Both the position numbers and the translations under genes were made by a program. The notes beneath the pieces are model-generated. The model saw nothing but the letters and a program-made list of their open reading frames with translations, searched no databases and was not told the DNA's origin. From positions 208,004,297-208,068,296 of the forward strand of contig CM070874.1 of NCBI GenBank assembly GCA_036365515.1: a stretch of DNA of 64,000 nucleotides, given 5' to 3'. Within the stretch, counting starts at the first letter, position 1; every line of letters starts with the position of its first letter. Of this stretch, positions 50,831 to 63,532 are shown one piece after another. The DNA is from Torymus aiolomorphi (taxonomy: Eukaryota > Arthropoda > Insecta > Hymenoptera > Torymidae).

Positions 50831-52041
50831 AAATTTATTTTTGTGTAACGTTGAACATTGAACGTGTTATATTGAATGCGTTATGTGGAAAGGCTGTTAT
50901 AATGTGATGGGATGTATTTTAAAAAATTTGATAAAGACAGATTTTTGTTTTCATTTTTCTATTTTTCAAGTTTTACATTTTTGTTAATAATAAAAAACCG
51001 CGATAACTAAAAAATGTTTCTTTTTAGAAAATATAAATATTTTAATTCTCTTTCAAATGCTGCCCATCCCATTCAGATACATAGAGCCATCCTCAAGAAA
51101 TAGATTTTAAAAATGTCTAGAAAAACTTTAACCTCAAATATCTCTGAAATTTATAAACCAATCACTTTGCCAAAAGAACTCATCCGAAAACTATCAATAA
51201 TATACCTCTACAATGAATTTTGAAGCGAATAAAACAATTTTACTCTTGTAATAGTTTAACATATAAAACTCATTTTTTTTCATTTTTCAATTTTTACGTT
51301 TTTGTTAATAACAAAAGAACCGTAATAGCTAGAAAATTATTCTTTCTTAGAAAATATAGGTAATTTAATTCTCTTTCGAATACGATCTACCCCATTTAGA
51401 TACATAGAGCCATTCTCGAGAAATTACGATTTTAAAAAAAATTGAAAAAAATTTTAACCTCAAATATCTTCGAAATTTATGGATCAATCCTTTTGCCCAA
51501 AGAACTCACTCGATTGGTATACAAAATCTGCCCCTACAAAGAATTTCAAAGTGATTAAGCCAATTTTACTATAGTTATTGAACGACAAAAAAAATCGCTT
51601 TTTTTTATAAATTTTTTTTTTTTCTCAAAAAATAATGAATAAAAAAACCTAAAAATTTGGTAAGTTATAGTTCTTAATACCTTTATAACCAAAAAAATAT
51701 TCATGTTAATATCTTTTTTTAATTTCGAAATATAACCTATTTACAAAAAATTACGTTGTCATCAATAACTTATGACGAAATATAGCTACCGACTTTTTTT
51801 TTTTTAAATTGTAGATAATTTTATCGTACATACAGAGAATTCATGATATATAAACAATATTTGTTCTAAATATTAAAAAAATCGAAAAAAAAATTTTGAA
51901 AATTAAAAAATGGCTATAAAAAAAAAAAAATTAAATTTTACAAAAATAGAATATTGACCCCAATTGTGGAAGCAAAATCTAAAAAAATGATCACTCTCCC
52001 GTTAAAATCGGTCGAGTAGATCATGAGATATCAGCGTATAT

Positions 52042-52087
<46 letters not shown>

Positions 52088-52210
52088 CCATACGGACATT
52101 TTCTAAAAATAGTGTATTTCGATTCCAAATTTGCTAAATAACATTTCTAACACATTATCTCATAAACTTTTTTTTTATTATCACAAAGCTTCCTTTATGA
52201 GGAAGCAAAA
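50831..52210. repeat. dispersed repeat with CA tract and terminal hairpin
   Basis: Related to 24593-26940. It has the same sub-blocks (ACATAGAGCCATTCTCGAG near 51400; AATATCTCTGAAATTTA near 51140), a (CA)n at 52045-52086, CATCCATACGGACATTTT, and a terminal hairpin GCTTCCTTTATGAGGAAGC near 52190. The first sub-block is tandemly repeated here (about 51000 and 51300). Non-coding. Confidence 0.7.
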
Positions 52211-52404
52211 TTATAGTGTCGGAATTATTACTCTGAATAAACATGTTATTATATTTGGCATTTCATTATGTTGATAAAATAATTTATGAAAATTCTAATT
52301 GAATGGTTTAAAAAAATTCTTAGTATAGTATTTATATATACGGTGGGCCTAATAATTGTGTTTTTCCAAAAAATTGTTTAGAAATTTTTTAATTAAAAAA
52401 AATT

Positions 52405-54222
52405 GTAATGTCGATAAGTGGGAATCTGCTTTTTGTCATTTTAATGCAATTTTTCAACGAGTATATCTTATGATAGTACGAATAGAATCGCTCAAAAAAT
52501 TCTGAGTATAGTATTTATATATAGGAAGGACGTCAAAATTGTGTTTTTCTAAATGAATGTTTGAAAGTTAATTTATCAAATAATGAAATTGGGTTGATTT
52601 TAGACTCCAGGTAGACCATTCAAGTTGAAGATTTGATAAGCTATAATAAAAAAAATGTTACTGTATATTTTTCATTATATTCCTTTTTTGGCCATGTGGA
52701 GTCCAAAATTAACCCAATTTAATTATTTAATAATTTAACTTTCAAACATTCCTTTCGAAGAACACAATTTTCACGTCCTCTCTATACATAAATACTATAT
52801 TCAGAATTTTCTTAGCGATTCTATTAGTACTATCATGAGATATGGGGATATCTCCAGAACTTTTAATTTTCACGTTACGGCAACTTTTTAGATCTTTTTA
52901 CTTTCAGCAAAGTAAATAGGTAAAAATAAATGTTTTTTAAATGTTCCATGTATGAAACAATCGTTCCAGTTACGTATAAACCGTAAGTAGAAAAACCTAA
53001 TTTCAGAGATGTGCCTACAATACATTTGAAATCTAGAATCAAGAAAGTTTTATCAGTCATTTCTCAAAAATAAAAATTTTCATAGTAATTCTGTTCCATA
53101 ACTTTTAACATAAAGAATTTTCTTAATATGGCTATCAGATTTCATTCTTTATTAAAAATACAATCATTTGATTTGTTGCACGTGGGTATGCTACGCATTG
53201 TTTAAAAGTCATGCGTCTTCAAAAAATTACTTCTCAAGCGTTAACTCATTAAGAAAAAAAAAAAATAGATTTTTGATAATCACACGCTGAATTTTGAATT
53301 TTATATTCCAAAAGTCATTGTAATCACTAACTTAATATTTTAGAAAAACGTAGTTAAATTGTCAAAATGATATATTTAAAATTTAATACAATTTTGATAG
53401 GATTAAGCCAAATAAGTTCGTCATTTATATTATAAAAAATTTTTCGATATAAGGTAAAGTAGGTAGTAGTGGGACAGTTTTGACCATGCTTTTTTTATAA
53501 TCTTTTCTATTGCCAAAACTAAGCACAATACATAAAAACTAATTACCTCAGCAGGTAGCTTGTGTCTCAAGGTTTATTTTAAGAAAAAAAGATGCTTTCT
53601 TCCGTTGTTGGTGTATTAAAAGAATCTCATTAGAAGAAATTAACTATCGACTAGTGTAGTGGGACACGGCAACTTATTTACAACCGGTAGTGGGACGCCC
53701 ATTTGACGCAGTAGTGGGACAATACTTTTTAAACGTGTTACTACGATATGGGAATTAAGAGGTACCTATAATGGGATAAAGTTTTCGCTATGCGTACAGC
53801 TCAAACATAACCTCAAAAAGTTTCAATCTTGTTATACATTAGTTTAAGAAGTAAATCAACACAATAATGAAGTGACTACGTAGCTAACATCATAAATAAT
53901 ACTAATGAAGTAATACTTTTATCACATTAACCGTTCATCGTAGTTTTTTACTGCTGTCCCACTTCTGTTCCCAAAATAGGTTTTGTCCCAGTACTGCCTC
54001 CTTTACCTTACTCGTAAAATGGAATTATGTTGCTTTCATTTAAAAAAAAAAACTAAAAAACGAGTAAAGCAAGCTTTGAATAGATAAGTAAGTGCTCGAA
54101 CAAAAATTTTTTTTTTTTTAAATACTGAACATTAAAAGATCTAGAGATATTCTCATATACTCGGCGAAAAATTGCATGAAAATGACAAAAATGAAGATTC
54201 CTACTTATCGATATTACAATTC
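52405..54222. repeat. inverted-repeat-bounded segment with an internal fold-back
   Basis: About 75 bases at 52405-52480 (GTCGATAAGTGGGAATC … ATGCAATTTTTC) recur inverted at 54145-54222. Inside, 52466-52615 and 52690-52842 form a second fold-back (GATAGTAC…; GAGTATAGTATTTATATA). A MITE lies at 53451-54009. No coding sequence is seen. Confidence 0.55.
53451..54009. mobile_element. MITE with GTAGTGGGAC repeats
   Basis: Ends AAGGTAAAGTAGGTAGTAG and inverted AAGGTAAAGGAGGCAGTAC enclose 559 bp. TAGTGGGAC recurs inside near 53478, 53658, 53688 and 53710, and inverted near 53960 and 53987. It is non-coding, so it must rely on a transposase from elsewhere. Confidence 0.75.
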
Positions 54223-54229
54223 AAGAAAC

Positions 54230-54610
54230 GTTTGTTAAACATTTGTGAAATATTCCGAGAATTGATAAGGCGATACATTATGGAAATATTGCAGAGACAT
54301 TTAATTATAATAATTCACTAATAATGACGTAACATTCAACATTATATTGAAGAACTATTTTTCCATAATTCTATAAATGTTTTTTAATTATTTCGGAAGC
54401 ATTCCAAGAAATGACAAAAGCGATACATTGCGGAAATTTTAAAGATAAATATTTCATGATATATTTCACTAAACGCGACGTAAACTTCTCCATCAAATCG
54501 AAAAATTATTTATTAGTAAATCAAGAAACGTTTTTAAAATATTCCAACAATATTACCTGAAACGATAAGGCGATACATTGCAGAAATATTACGAAGAAGC
54601 CTTTCATAGA
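54230..54610. repeat. degenerate tandem repeat, about 160-bp period
   Basis: The word GCGATACATT with following GGAAAT-like sequence appears near 54270, 54420 and 54570. CAAGAAACGTTT appears at about 54223 and 54524. Confidence 0.5.
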
Positions 54611-55279
54611 ATATTTTACCTCCAAACATTAATTGTATATTATAACCTCCAAATTTTTGTATTGTAGCAATAAACAAACAAGTACAATCCAAGTTTCAAT
54701 AAATAATATTGAATAAATTTGCGGTTATTTATTGCATAGGCATTGTTCGTAAAAGAATTAATAAAGTCAAAGAATAGTGGATTAATATTTATTTTTATTA
54801 TTAGTCAACGTAATATAGACAGATTGAAATACATCCGAACGTATTGAGCTTCAATCATAGAACGAATCTTTTTCGTTCTTTTTTTGTTATGTTTAAAGTC
54901 AAATGGTTGCTATGGTAACACTTTAAAAAAATGTCTCAGCCGACCATAACGTCTACAAGCGCGCCCCTTCGCGTCTATCCCGTGGTCTCTCTTCATCAAT
55001 TTAAAAAATTTGCTTAAGAGACAGCTGTGGCCCCGAATGAAAATTCGTGCACGCGGTCGGTAACTCATAATTTGAGACCAAGACAGAGTGTTGAAAAAAT
55101 TATTTAAAAGAAAATCTCTAATTATTTATGTTAGTATATGTGTGTATAAAAGTGAATTTCAATACGAACGGATTTACAAATTGGTTTCGTAACAGGCATA
55201 ATATAATAAAGGCAAAGGAAGAGCGCGCGCAGCGCGCCTGAACTTTCTCGATTTTCAAAATAAGACGATTATCAGATGA
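54611..55279. other. no gene recognised
   Basis: AT-rich. A GCGCGCAGCGCGC palindrome lies near 55227, similar to GCGCGCTTAGCGCGC near 25649. No coding motifs. Confidence 0.4.
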
Positions 55280-57480
55280 TCTATGAATCTATGAAGCCTC
55301 CAAGTTGGAACCTTCCGCGAATCTTCCAGTGCTGATCTTCTGTAAACTTTTATGTAAGCTTTCTAAAAGCTTCCCCGTAAATTTCAAGTGGCATTTTACC
55401 GCAGCACTTTTGGAACCTTCTTGTCAGCCTTCCCTAAAACTTGCTAATAGCTTCTTAGGAATGTTACTTTGGAGCCCTTTTGAAAGCTTCCATTATATCC
55501 ATAAGCCAGCTATTTGTTATATTATGTTAGGAACCCTCCTTGAAATACTTCCTGGAGTCTTCCATCAAAATTTTCCTCAAGATTGAATTGGAACTTCCAT
55601 AGGAAGTTTCCTGGACTGTATTTCAAAAACTTCCCGCAATCTTTACATGTAATTTAACTTTCGATCTTCGTAGAAGCTTTATGTTAGCTTCCAAGAGTCT
55701 TCCGCGAATCTTCCAGTGCCAATTTCAGTAATAGTTTATGTAAACTTCGTGGAAACATTCTCGTATGTCTTGAGTAACATTTCACCGTAGCACTTTTGGA
55801 ACCTTTCTGTTAGTCTCTACTAACGCTTTCGGCATGGAAGCATCCTAAAAAGGTTACTCCTGAATCCACTCGGAAACTTCCGGTATAACTTTAGACCAGT
55901 TGCTTTATTGTATGTGAGGTATTTTGCCTGAATACTTCTTAGAATTTTCCATGAAAGCTTTCTTCAAGGTAGAATTGGAACTTTCATGGGAAGCTTCCTG
56001 GAATGTATTTCAAAAAGTTCCCGCAATCTTCATATGTAATTCAACTTTTGTTCTTCCTAGAACATTTATGTTAGGTTCCAAGAGCCTTCTGCGAAGCTTC
56101 CAGTGTTCATTTCAGTAATCGTTTATGTAAGGTTCATGGAAACTTTCTCGTAAATTTTGAGTAACATTTCACCTTAGCACTTTTAGAACCTTTCTGTTAG
56201 TCTTTTCTAACGTTTTCTGGAAGCTTCCTAAAAAAATTACTTCGGAGTCCACTCGGAAGCTTCTGTTATAACTTTAGGCTAGTTACATTATTATATTTCA
56301 GGAACCTTCCTTTAATACTTCCTAGAATCTTCCATGGAAGCATTCATCAAAGTTTAATTGGAACATCCATAGGAAGCTTCCTGGAATATATTTCAAAAGC
56401 TTCCCGTAATATTTATACATAATTTAAGTTTTGTTCTTCCTAGAAGCTTTATGTTAGCTTCCAAGAGCCTTCAGCGAAGCTTCCAGTGCTCATTTCAGTA
56501 ATCATTTATGTAAGCTTAATGGAAGCTTTCTCGTAAATTTTAAGAAACATTTCACCATAGCACTTTTGGAACCTTTCTGTTAGTCTTCCCTAACGGTTTC
56601 TGGAAGCTTCCTAAAAAGGTTACTCTGGAATCTAGCCGGAAACGTCCGTTATAACTTTAGGCCAGTGGCTTTATTTATACGTCAGGAGCCGTGCTTGAAT
56701 ACTTCCTAGAATCTTCCATTAAAGCTTTCCTCAAGTTTTAATTCCAGGAAGCTTCCTGGAATATATTTCAAAAGCTTCACGTAATCTTTATATGTGATTT
56801 AACTTTTATTCTTCCTAGAAGCTTTATGTTAGCTTCCAAGAGCCTTCCGCGAAGCTTCCAGTGCTCATTTCAGTAATTGTTTATGTAAGCTTTGTGGAAG
56901 CTTACTCGTAAGTATTGAGTAACATTTCACCGTAGCACTTTTGGAACCTTTCTGTTAGACTTTCCTAACGCGTTCTGGAAGCTCCCTAAAAAGGTTACTC
57001 CGGAATCTAGCCCGAAGCTTCCGTTATAACTTTAGGCCAATAGCTTTATTTATGTCAGGAATCTTGCTTGTATACTTCCTGGAATCTTCTATGAAAGCTT
57101 TTCTCAAGGTTTAATTGGAACTTCCAGAGGAAGCTTCCTGAAATGTATTTAAAAAGCTTCCCGTAATCTTCATATGTAATTTAACTTTTGTTCTTCCTAG
57201 AAGCTTTCTGTTAGCTTCCAAGAGCCTTCCGCGAAAGCTTCCAGTACTCATTTTCGATAATCTTCTGTGTAAGCTTTTTGGAAGTTTCCGTAGAGCTTCC
57301 ATGTAATATTTCATAGTTAAGTATTTGGAACTTTTTCTGTTTCCCTCCTGGAATCTTTCTGGAAGCTTTCTTAGAAATCTCCCAATGTAATCATCCTGAA
57401 AGTTTCAGTTAGCTTCCTGGAAGGTTCCATTAACCTTCCACTGTAAGCTTCCTTGGAACGTAATATTATAGAAAGTTCAG
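55280..57480. repeat. 380-bp satellite, about five units, AAGCTTCC-rich
   Basis: Units start near 55581, 55971, 56351, 56733 (shortened) and 57109, with shared markers AATTGGAACTTCC, TTCACCGTAGCACTTTTGG and TAACTTTAGGCCAGT. Within each unit GGAAGCTTCC-type words recur. Short open frames across it (for example MKYYMEAL on the minus strand at 57314) follow the repeat and are not genes. Confidence 0.88.
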
Positions 57481-58550
57481 AAGTGAGAAAGAATCATGAA
57501 AAATAGTGATGTGTTGGTAACTATGTAATTTTTTTATATAGGCTTTGACTTTTCGTAAATATCTAAAACAATTCTTATTAATTTTAGAAATAAAGAGAAG
57601 GCATTATAGTTATATAATTAAAATAATTTTCACCCACACGGGCGTATAGTGCGTAGGTTCTATAAGGTTTTGTAAGAGTATGTGAGCTATTGGGCCTCTT
57701 GGGCGCTAAGTAGTATTTTATGCCCGCCGGCTGAATAATTTTGAAGTTACACCGTGGGCGTAAAATGTAATTTTACACGCTAGATACGAAAAGTTCTATT
57801 ATGTCAGTCAAGTTAACTTATGGCCGGTACTTGACTACAATAAATTGATTTCAGTACTTTCGTGTGTTTAATTTGTATAGCTCAGAAAGATGAACAAATT
57901 TGAATATATTTCTGAGAACAGTCATACAGTAGTTTCCGAGAGTTGTTTGCATTACTTGACTATCGATAATTGACTTCACAACTTTCGTTTGTTTGATTTG
58001 CAGTGAACAATTTGAATGTACTTACTTACAGATAATTTGTTCAGCATACAATGACTCAAAGAATTAAAAGACTTTTTCATTCGTATTTATTTGATTTCTT
58101 TTCCAAAATCATAAATATTATTATTTTATAGATTATTTGTACAGTCATGAAAAAAATTATTACCATTTGTAGAGAGTGCTTATTGAATACATGAGATTCG
58201 AAGAAATAAAAGGACTAGACAAATTGTGTTGTTTTTTATAGATTATCCAGATAAAGCGTCTATACTTGCCTTATTCTATACTTTCGTAGAAAGTTTTATA
58301 TTAGCAATATTATTATTTGTACAGTCATGAAAAAAATTATTACCATTTGTAAAGAGTGCTTATTGAATAGAAGAGAGTAGAAGAATTAAAAGCACCAGAC
58401 AAACTATTATGTTATAGAATGTACTTAAAAAATAGCTTTTAAAAAACGTGTTGATTGTTTTAAAAAAATATTTAAGCTCTCTTTAAAGTTTTTGGTACTC
58501 AGTTTCACGGAAGTTGAGCGAGCGGGAGAGAGAGGGGCGGGGAGGAGAGA

Positions 58551-58617
<67 letters not shown>

Positions 58618-58780
58618 AGGGAGGGAAGGCGGGAGAGACTAATACTTGTCATAGTTTAAACTTTTGTAAAATGTTTATTAGATATATTTCACAACTTTCT
58701 AAGAGAAAATAATAATTACACAGTGTCATAACATTATGAGAGTTTATTATAGTATAGTATATTTTTAATATCATTAGTAC
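57481..58780. other. spacer between inverted satellite blocks
   Basis: AT-rich. A direct repeat (TTGTACAGTCATGAAAAAAA … GAGTGCTTATTGAAT) occurs at about 58137-58230 and 58316-58402. A (GA)n lies at about 58541-58615. No gene. Confidence 0.6.
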
Positions 58781-59610
58781 CCACATAGCATGGAAGGTTC
58801 CGGAAGAAAGTTCCAAGGAAGCTTACAGTGGAAGGTTATTGGAACCTTCCAGGAAGCTAACTGAAACTTACAGGAAGGTTACATTGGAAGATTTCTAAGT
58901 AATCTTCCAGAAAGATTCCAGGAAGGAAACAGAAAAAGTTCCAAATACTTAACTATGAAATATTACATGGAAGCTCTACGGAATCTTCCAAAAAGCTTAC
59001 ATAGAAGATTATCGAAAGTGAGTACTAGTAGCTTTCGCGGAAGGCTCTTGGAAGCTAACATAAAGCTTCTAGGAAGAACAAAAGTTAAATTGCATATAAA
59101 AATTTCGGGAAGCTTTTTAAATACATTCCAGGAAGCTTCCTCTGAAAGTTCCAATTAAACCTTGAGAAAAGCTTTCATAGAAGATTCTAGGAAGTATTCA
59201 AGCAAGGTTCCTGACATAAATAAAGCCACTGGGCTAAAGTTATAACGGAAGCTTCCGGTTAGGTTCCGAAGTAACCTTTTTAGGAAGCTTCCAGAAAACG
59301 TTAGGAAAGACTAACAGAAAGGTTCCAAAAGTGCTACGGTGAAATGTTACTCAAAATTTACGAGAAAGTTTCCATGAACCTTACATTACTGAAATGAGCA
59401 CTGGAAGCTTCGCGGAATGCTCTTGGAAGCTAACATAATGCTTCTAGGAAGAATAAAAGTTAAATTACATATAAAGATTACGTGAAGCTTTTGAAATATA
59501 TTCCAGGAAGCTTCCTCTGGAAGTTCCAATTAAAACTTGAGGAAAGCTTTAATGGAAGATTCTAGGAAGTATTCAAGAAGGTTCCTGACATATAAATAAA
59601 GTTACTGGCC
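58781..59610. repeat. AAGCTTCC satellite in inverted orientation
   Basis: Reverse-complement members of the 55280-57480 family, about two units, starting CCCACATAGCATGGAAGG. The unit end mirrors 57480, so the two blocks form arms of a 4.3-kb inverted structure. Confidence 0.85.
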
Positions 59611-60728
59611 TAAATATAAATTTTATTTGAAAAAGCAATACGTACGAGCCATAACTATTATAGTCAAATATGAATCAAGTCATATTGTCTATACGGTCCC
59701 AATATTTCCTGCGATAAAGTCAGTCAAGTCCATGAAGGAAAAAAAATGGCCGCTTGGGCAGATGTGCGTGTTCGTCGGTGTGAGATAAGTTAGTGAAAAA
59801 ACGGTGTGGATTGGGTGTAAAAAGCCCCGGAGTGCATAAGAGGTTAGATAAGGTAGTGAAATACCTGGATAGTGTTGTGCAGTGTAGAGCGCAGCAGCGG
59901 CAAGCATAAAAGAAGGAAGAAGAAAAAAGAAGAGTGCACATCCATAGAGTACGCGGTCAGAATAAGCTAATAGGAAGCAGAGGAAGAACGAAGCCTAAAG
60001 GCGGTTATAAATCGGAAGAAACTGCGGACGACCATAGAGTAGGTCGTAAGAAGGGTAGAAGGTAAACGGAGTGTAAGGCCATTTCTACAGTAGAAAGAAA
60101 GGAAGGAGAAGGAATAAAGGATGATAAAGGCAAATGAGCCGAAGTCACGCTCTACAGTAACTGTACTACAGGAAACGGCTCAGAGAGAGACTACTATATG
60201 AAAATAGTATTTACACGGCGGGGTTTTCCTAAATGCCTAACGTTGCCGTTTCTTTTGTCCAGCCGCAAATGCCAATGCCAGCCGTTGTGGTTCACCCTGT
60301 AGTGCGCGACCCCGATAGGCACCTCTACCTCGGGGCCGTTTGGTATCTTGATTCGCCGGTGCGGTAGCCATGTCGTGGAGCGATTGAACGGTGTGTAATT
60401 CCTACTCCACCCTGTTTCCTGATTCGGTAGCTGCCTTGGTTGCTGCGGTACTGGCTGCTCCTCTCATCCGTATAAAAATACATCTCTCTCCGCCTTGGTG
60501 ATCGGACGGTGCGCTGTCTCGCATACGTCCGAGGATGAAGCGGCACCGTCCGCTAGCACACCCGAGGAAAAATTCTGCCTTCCTGGAGGGGCAGCGGTCG
60601 CTGTCGGGTATGCCGTTGAGGAAGTTATAGTTGCGGCGAGCGACGATGTTAACTCCCCTATCGGCGAGTGTGGTCGCGGCACCTACCCCCACGGCGCGAG
60701 TGCTGCCCTTACAATTTTCCGCTCGCTT
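59611..60728. other. 3' region of the right-hand Gypsy element, unresolved
   Basis: Purine-rich sequence (59900-60200) with no clear gene, then GC-rich sequence in which three minus-strand frames overlap (60402-60692, 60464-60682, 60325-60546). None has a recognisable motif. A 44-codon minus-strand frame at 60237-60371 (MATAPANQDTKRPRGRGAYR) is arginine/glycine-rich and ends QKKRQR. An LTR should lie here, but I could not place its ends. Confidence 0.35.
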
Positions 60729-61612
60729 TTATACCGGTTTGATGAAGGGTTTGAGGTTCTTTACGTGAATATTCCATACTAATTTCCCCCTCTCGTCTCG
60801 TAGATCGAATATTACTGGACTTATGCGTTTTTTTACCGTATACGGCCCGGCGAATTTATCTAGTAATTATGCGTTGATTGCTTTGGCTTTATTCGAAAGT
60901 GTGATTTGTCCTTTTAGAACTAGATCTCCTACCCTGGATTTCCAATCGCGTCTTCTAAGATAATAATGTTTTTGTTGTCTGTTAAAGCTCCATGCGGTGC
61001 TTGTTTTCGCTACCTCGATCGCGTCTTTTAACTCTTCTATCCTATCTTTTAATGTTTTCCCTGAACCTACTCTTAATTCTAGATGCAAGCTTCGAGGCGA
61101 TATCATTTCGCGGCCATAATTTAAGTATGCTGGCATATAATTCGTTGCTTCGCTGTGCGTAGAGCCAAACGCGAATGCTATTTCGTTTAGATGCAAATCC
61201 CATGTATTTGGTTTCTACTGGTGTATTGCCCTATCATGGTTTCAACGGTACGATTTGCACGTTCGACGGGGTTGCATTGTGGTGTATACGGTGGTGTCTT
61301 CCGATGTTGGATTCCGGCGTCTTTTAATAGATTTTCAAAGTCCCGACTAATTAATGGTTTGCCGTTGTCACTTAGAATAGTTCTCGCACAGCCAAAACGG
61401 AGAATGATCTGTTCTTTGACCGTTTTAGCGATCGCGGCCCCGGTGGCTTTCCGTAGTGCCTTTAATTCTATCCACTTCGTGAGTCGATCCTGCATTACAA
61501 GTAACGTTGAGTGTCCGGAGTTAGAACGAGGAAGTGGTCCTACCAGATCAATAGAAACCATCTCCCACGGTTGGTCGACGTACGTGGCGTGCATTTTACC
61601 GGCTGGTGCTTA
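60729..61612 (-). pseudogene. pol: Gypsy integrase (right-hand element)
   Basis: Minus-strand integrase: aspartate 1 in VSIDLVGPLPRS, aspartate 2 in TILSDNGKPLI, glutamate in NPVERANRTVETM. The catalytic triad is therefore present. A frameshift near 61215 leads into the C-terminal half (WDLHLNEIAFAFG; SEATNYMPAYLNYGREM; SRVGDLVLKGQI). A TAA at 60867-60869 interrupts it, and the frame then continues (LLDKFAGPYTVKKRISP; WNIHVKNLKPF) to a TAA at 60729. A further TAA at 61610-61612 separates it from RNase H. The element cannot make a functional polyprotein. Its integrase differs from those of the elements at 1-13 kb, so this is another Gypsy lineage. Confidence 0.9.
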
Positions 61613-62431
61613 TTGTTGCGCTTTGTGACGTTGGCAGCTTAAACATGATCGAACGTACTTTGTCGCGTCTTTCAACATTCCCGGCCAATAATAGGATCCC
61701 GCTAGTCTGTGTACTGTTTTTATGATACCTAAGTGACCGGCGGTAAGATTATCGTGATTTTCTTTTAACACGCGTTCCTGTTCTGAAATTGCGATGCATA
61801 TTTTCCATTCGTCGGAAGGATCATTCTCTTTCAAATCGAGCGAATGGAGAATGTGACGGTAGAGTCGTCCATCTCTTATGCAGTATTCTGGATATTCGTC
61901 CGGTTTTGTTTGTACGGCGGTGATTTTATGTGCGTACCAATCATCTTTTTTCGCATCGATCGCGCCTACGTCTAATGGCTGTCGTGAAAGTATGTCTGCC
62001 ACGGTATTTTTGCTGCCTTTGCGATAACGAACCTCGAAATCCCACTGACTTAATTCCATTGCCCAGCGAGCTAGTCTACTCGATGGGTTTTCTATCTTAT
62101 TGAGCCATTTTAGAGATTGGTGGTCGGTTATTACGGTAAACTGATATCCTTTCAAATAATGGCGCATTTTCCAAATACCCCATTTCACGGCTAAACACTC
62201 TAGTTCCGTTAGGGAATAATTTTTCTCTCCTTTATTCAGTGATCGGCTCACGTATGCAATGACATACTCCTTCGTGCCGTTGCTTTGTGCAAGCATTGCC
62301 CCTAGTCCTTGCAGACTTGCGTCAGTCTGTAGAATAAATGATTTGGTCTAGTTCGGAAAAGCTAGTACGGGGGCTTCCGTTGGTCTACGTTTTAATTCCT
62401 CGAAAGCTTCTTGTTGTGCGTTGTCCCAATA
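61613..62431 (-). pseudogene. pol: Gypsy RNase H and integrase zinc finger (right-hand element)
   Basis: The minus strand reads SFILQTDASLQGLGAML (catalytic aspartate), KNYSLTELECLAVKWGI (glutamate), FTVITDHQSLKWL (aspartate) and TVADILSRQP, followed by the H2C2 finger (HLGIIKTVHR … CLSCQRHK). A TAG at 62348-62350 and a TGA at 62432-62434, in place of an expected tryptophan, interrupt the connection to RT. RNase H itself is intact for about 228 codons. Confidence 0.9.
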
Positions 62432-63532
62432 TCATTTAATTTTCTTTTTGAGTAATTTATTCAGCGGTGAAGCTATCTGGGACACGTTTTTGATGAAACG
62501 GCGATGCCACGATAAAAGACCCATGAATTTTTTTAATTCTCTCGTGTTTGCCGGGGGCGATAAATTAGCAATGGCTGCGACTTTTTCGGGGTCGGTGCAC
62601 AAGCCCTCCCGGTCTACTACGTGCCCTAGATATGTCAATCTGTTCGGGGTAAAATGGTCTTTCGCGGGATTTGGTTTAAGTCGCGCTTCCCGAAGCCGTT
62701 GAAATACTTCAGTCACTTTTTCTATGTGTTTCTCAAACGTATTTGTTACTACGATGATGTCATCTAAGTATGCAAAGGCATTCGGTGCCATTTCGGGTGT
62801 AATTACTTGATCTAGCAGACGTTGAAACGTTGCTGGTGCCGCGTGAAGTCCGAAGGGCATGACGTTAAACTCGAACAAGCCTTTCCCCGGTACCGTAAAC
62901 GCGGTTATCGCGCGACTTTGTGGCGTTAAGGCTACCTGTCAGTAGCCGTTTTTTAAATCGATTGAGGATAGATATTTTGCTCCTCTGAGTTTATCTAGGA
63001 TTGCATTGATATGCGGAAGCGGGTAAGCATCCTTCTCTGAAATTTGATTTATCTTTTGGAAATCGATACAATATCTGCGTTTTCCGTTTTTCTTTTTCGT
63101 AATTACGACTGGGGGGCTCCACAGGCTTTCTAACGGTTGAATTGCCCCCTCTTCTAATATTTTCTTGACTTCTTGGTTAATTATTTCTTGCATTGCCGGA
63201 TTTCTTGGTCGGAATCTCTGTTTAATGGGTGTCTGATCGATAACCCTGATTTTATGTTGGATTAATGGAGTAACACCTTTAATATTTTCAAACTCGGCCA
63301 TTCTTTGTTCTATGAACTTCTCTAGTTGTTCCTCCTCGGTTACCGTTAACTGAGCTAAACCTACTGGTTCTCCGATGGAACATAGCCCTTCCTCAACGTC
63401 TGTTTCTCCTGCTGTGATCTTTCTCCCGTTCAACGTTAGTTGTAGTCCCAGATTAACGAGTATGTCCATTCCGAGTAAAAAATCGGTTGTTAACCCTTCC
63501 ATAACCAAGAAACGGTGTCGTAATTTTTTGCC
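62432..63532 (-). pseudogene. pol: Gypsy reverse transcriptase and protease end (right-hand element)
   Basis: The right part (63508-62939) covers the protease C-terminus (TTDFLLGMDILVNLG) and RT fingers (KQRFRPRNPAMQEIINQEV; SPPVVITKKKNGKRRYCIDFQKIN; SSIDLKNGY). A TGA at 62939-62941 replaces the usual tryptophan of GYWQV. The frame continues with VMPFGLHAAPATFQRLLDQV, the active box FAYLDDIIVV (both aspartates intact) and LTYLGHVVDREG. The RT core is well preserved apart from the nonsense codons. Confidence 0.92.

Noticed and set aside
57111..59158. Mirrored MKYYMEAL-type frames in the satellite
   Set aside because: They follow the satellite sequence and exist in two places only because the blocks are inverted copies.
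60782..60796. A polypurine tract and TATA box just after the right-hand integrase
   Set aside because: The purine run and TATAAAAG are inside the integrase reading frame (DERGKLVWNIHVKNLKPF), which continues to 60729.
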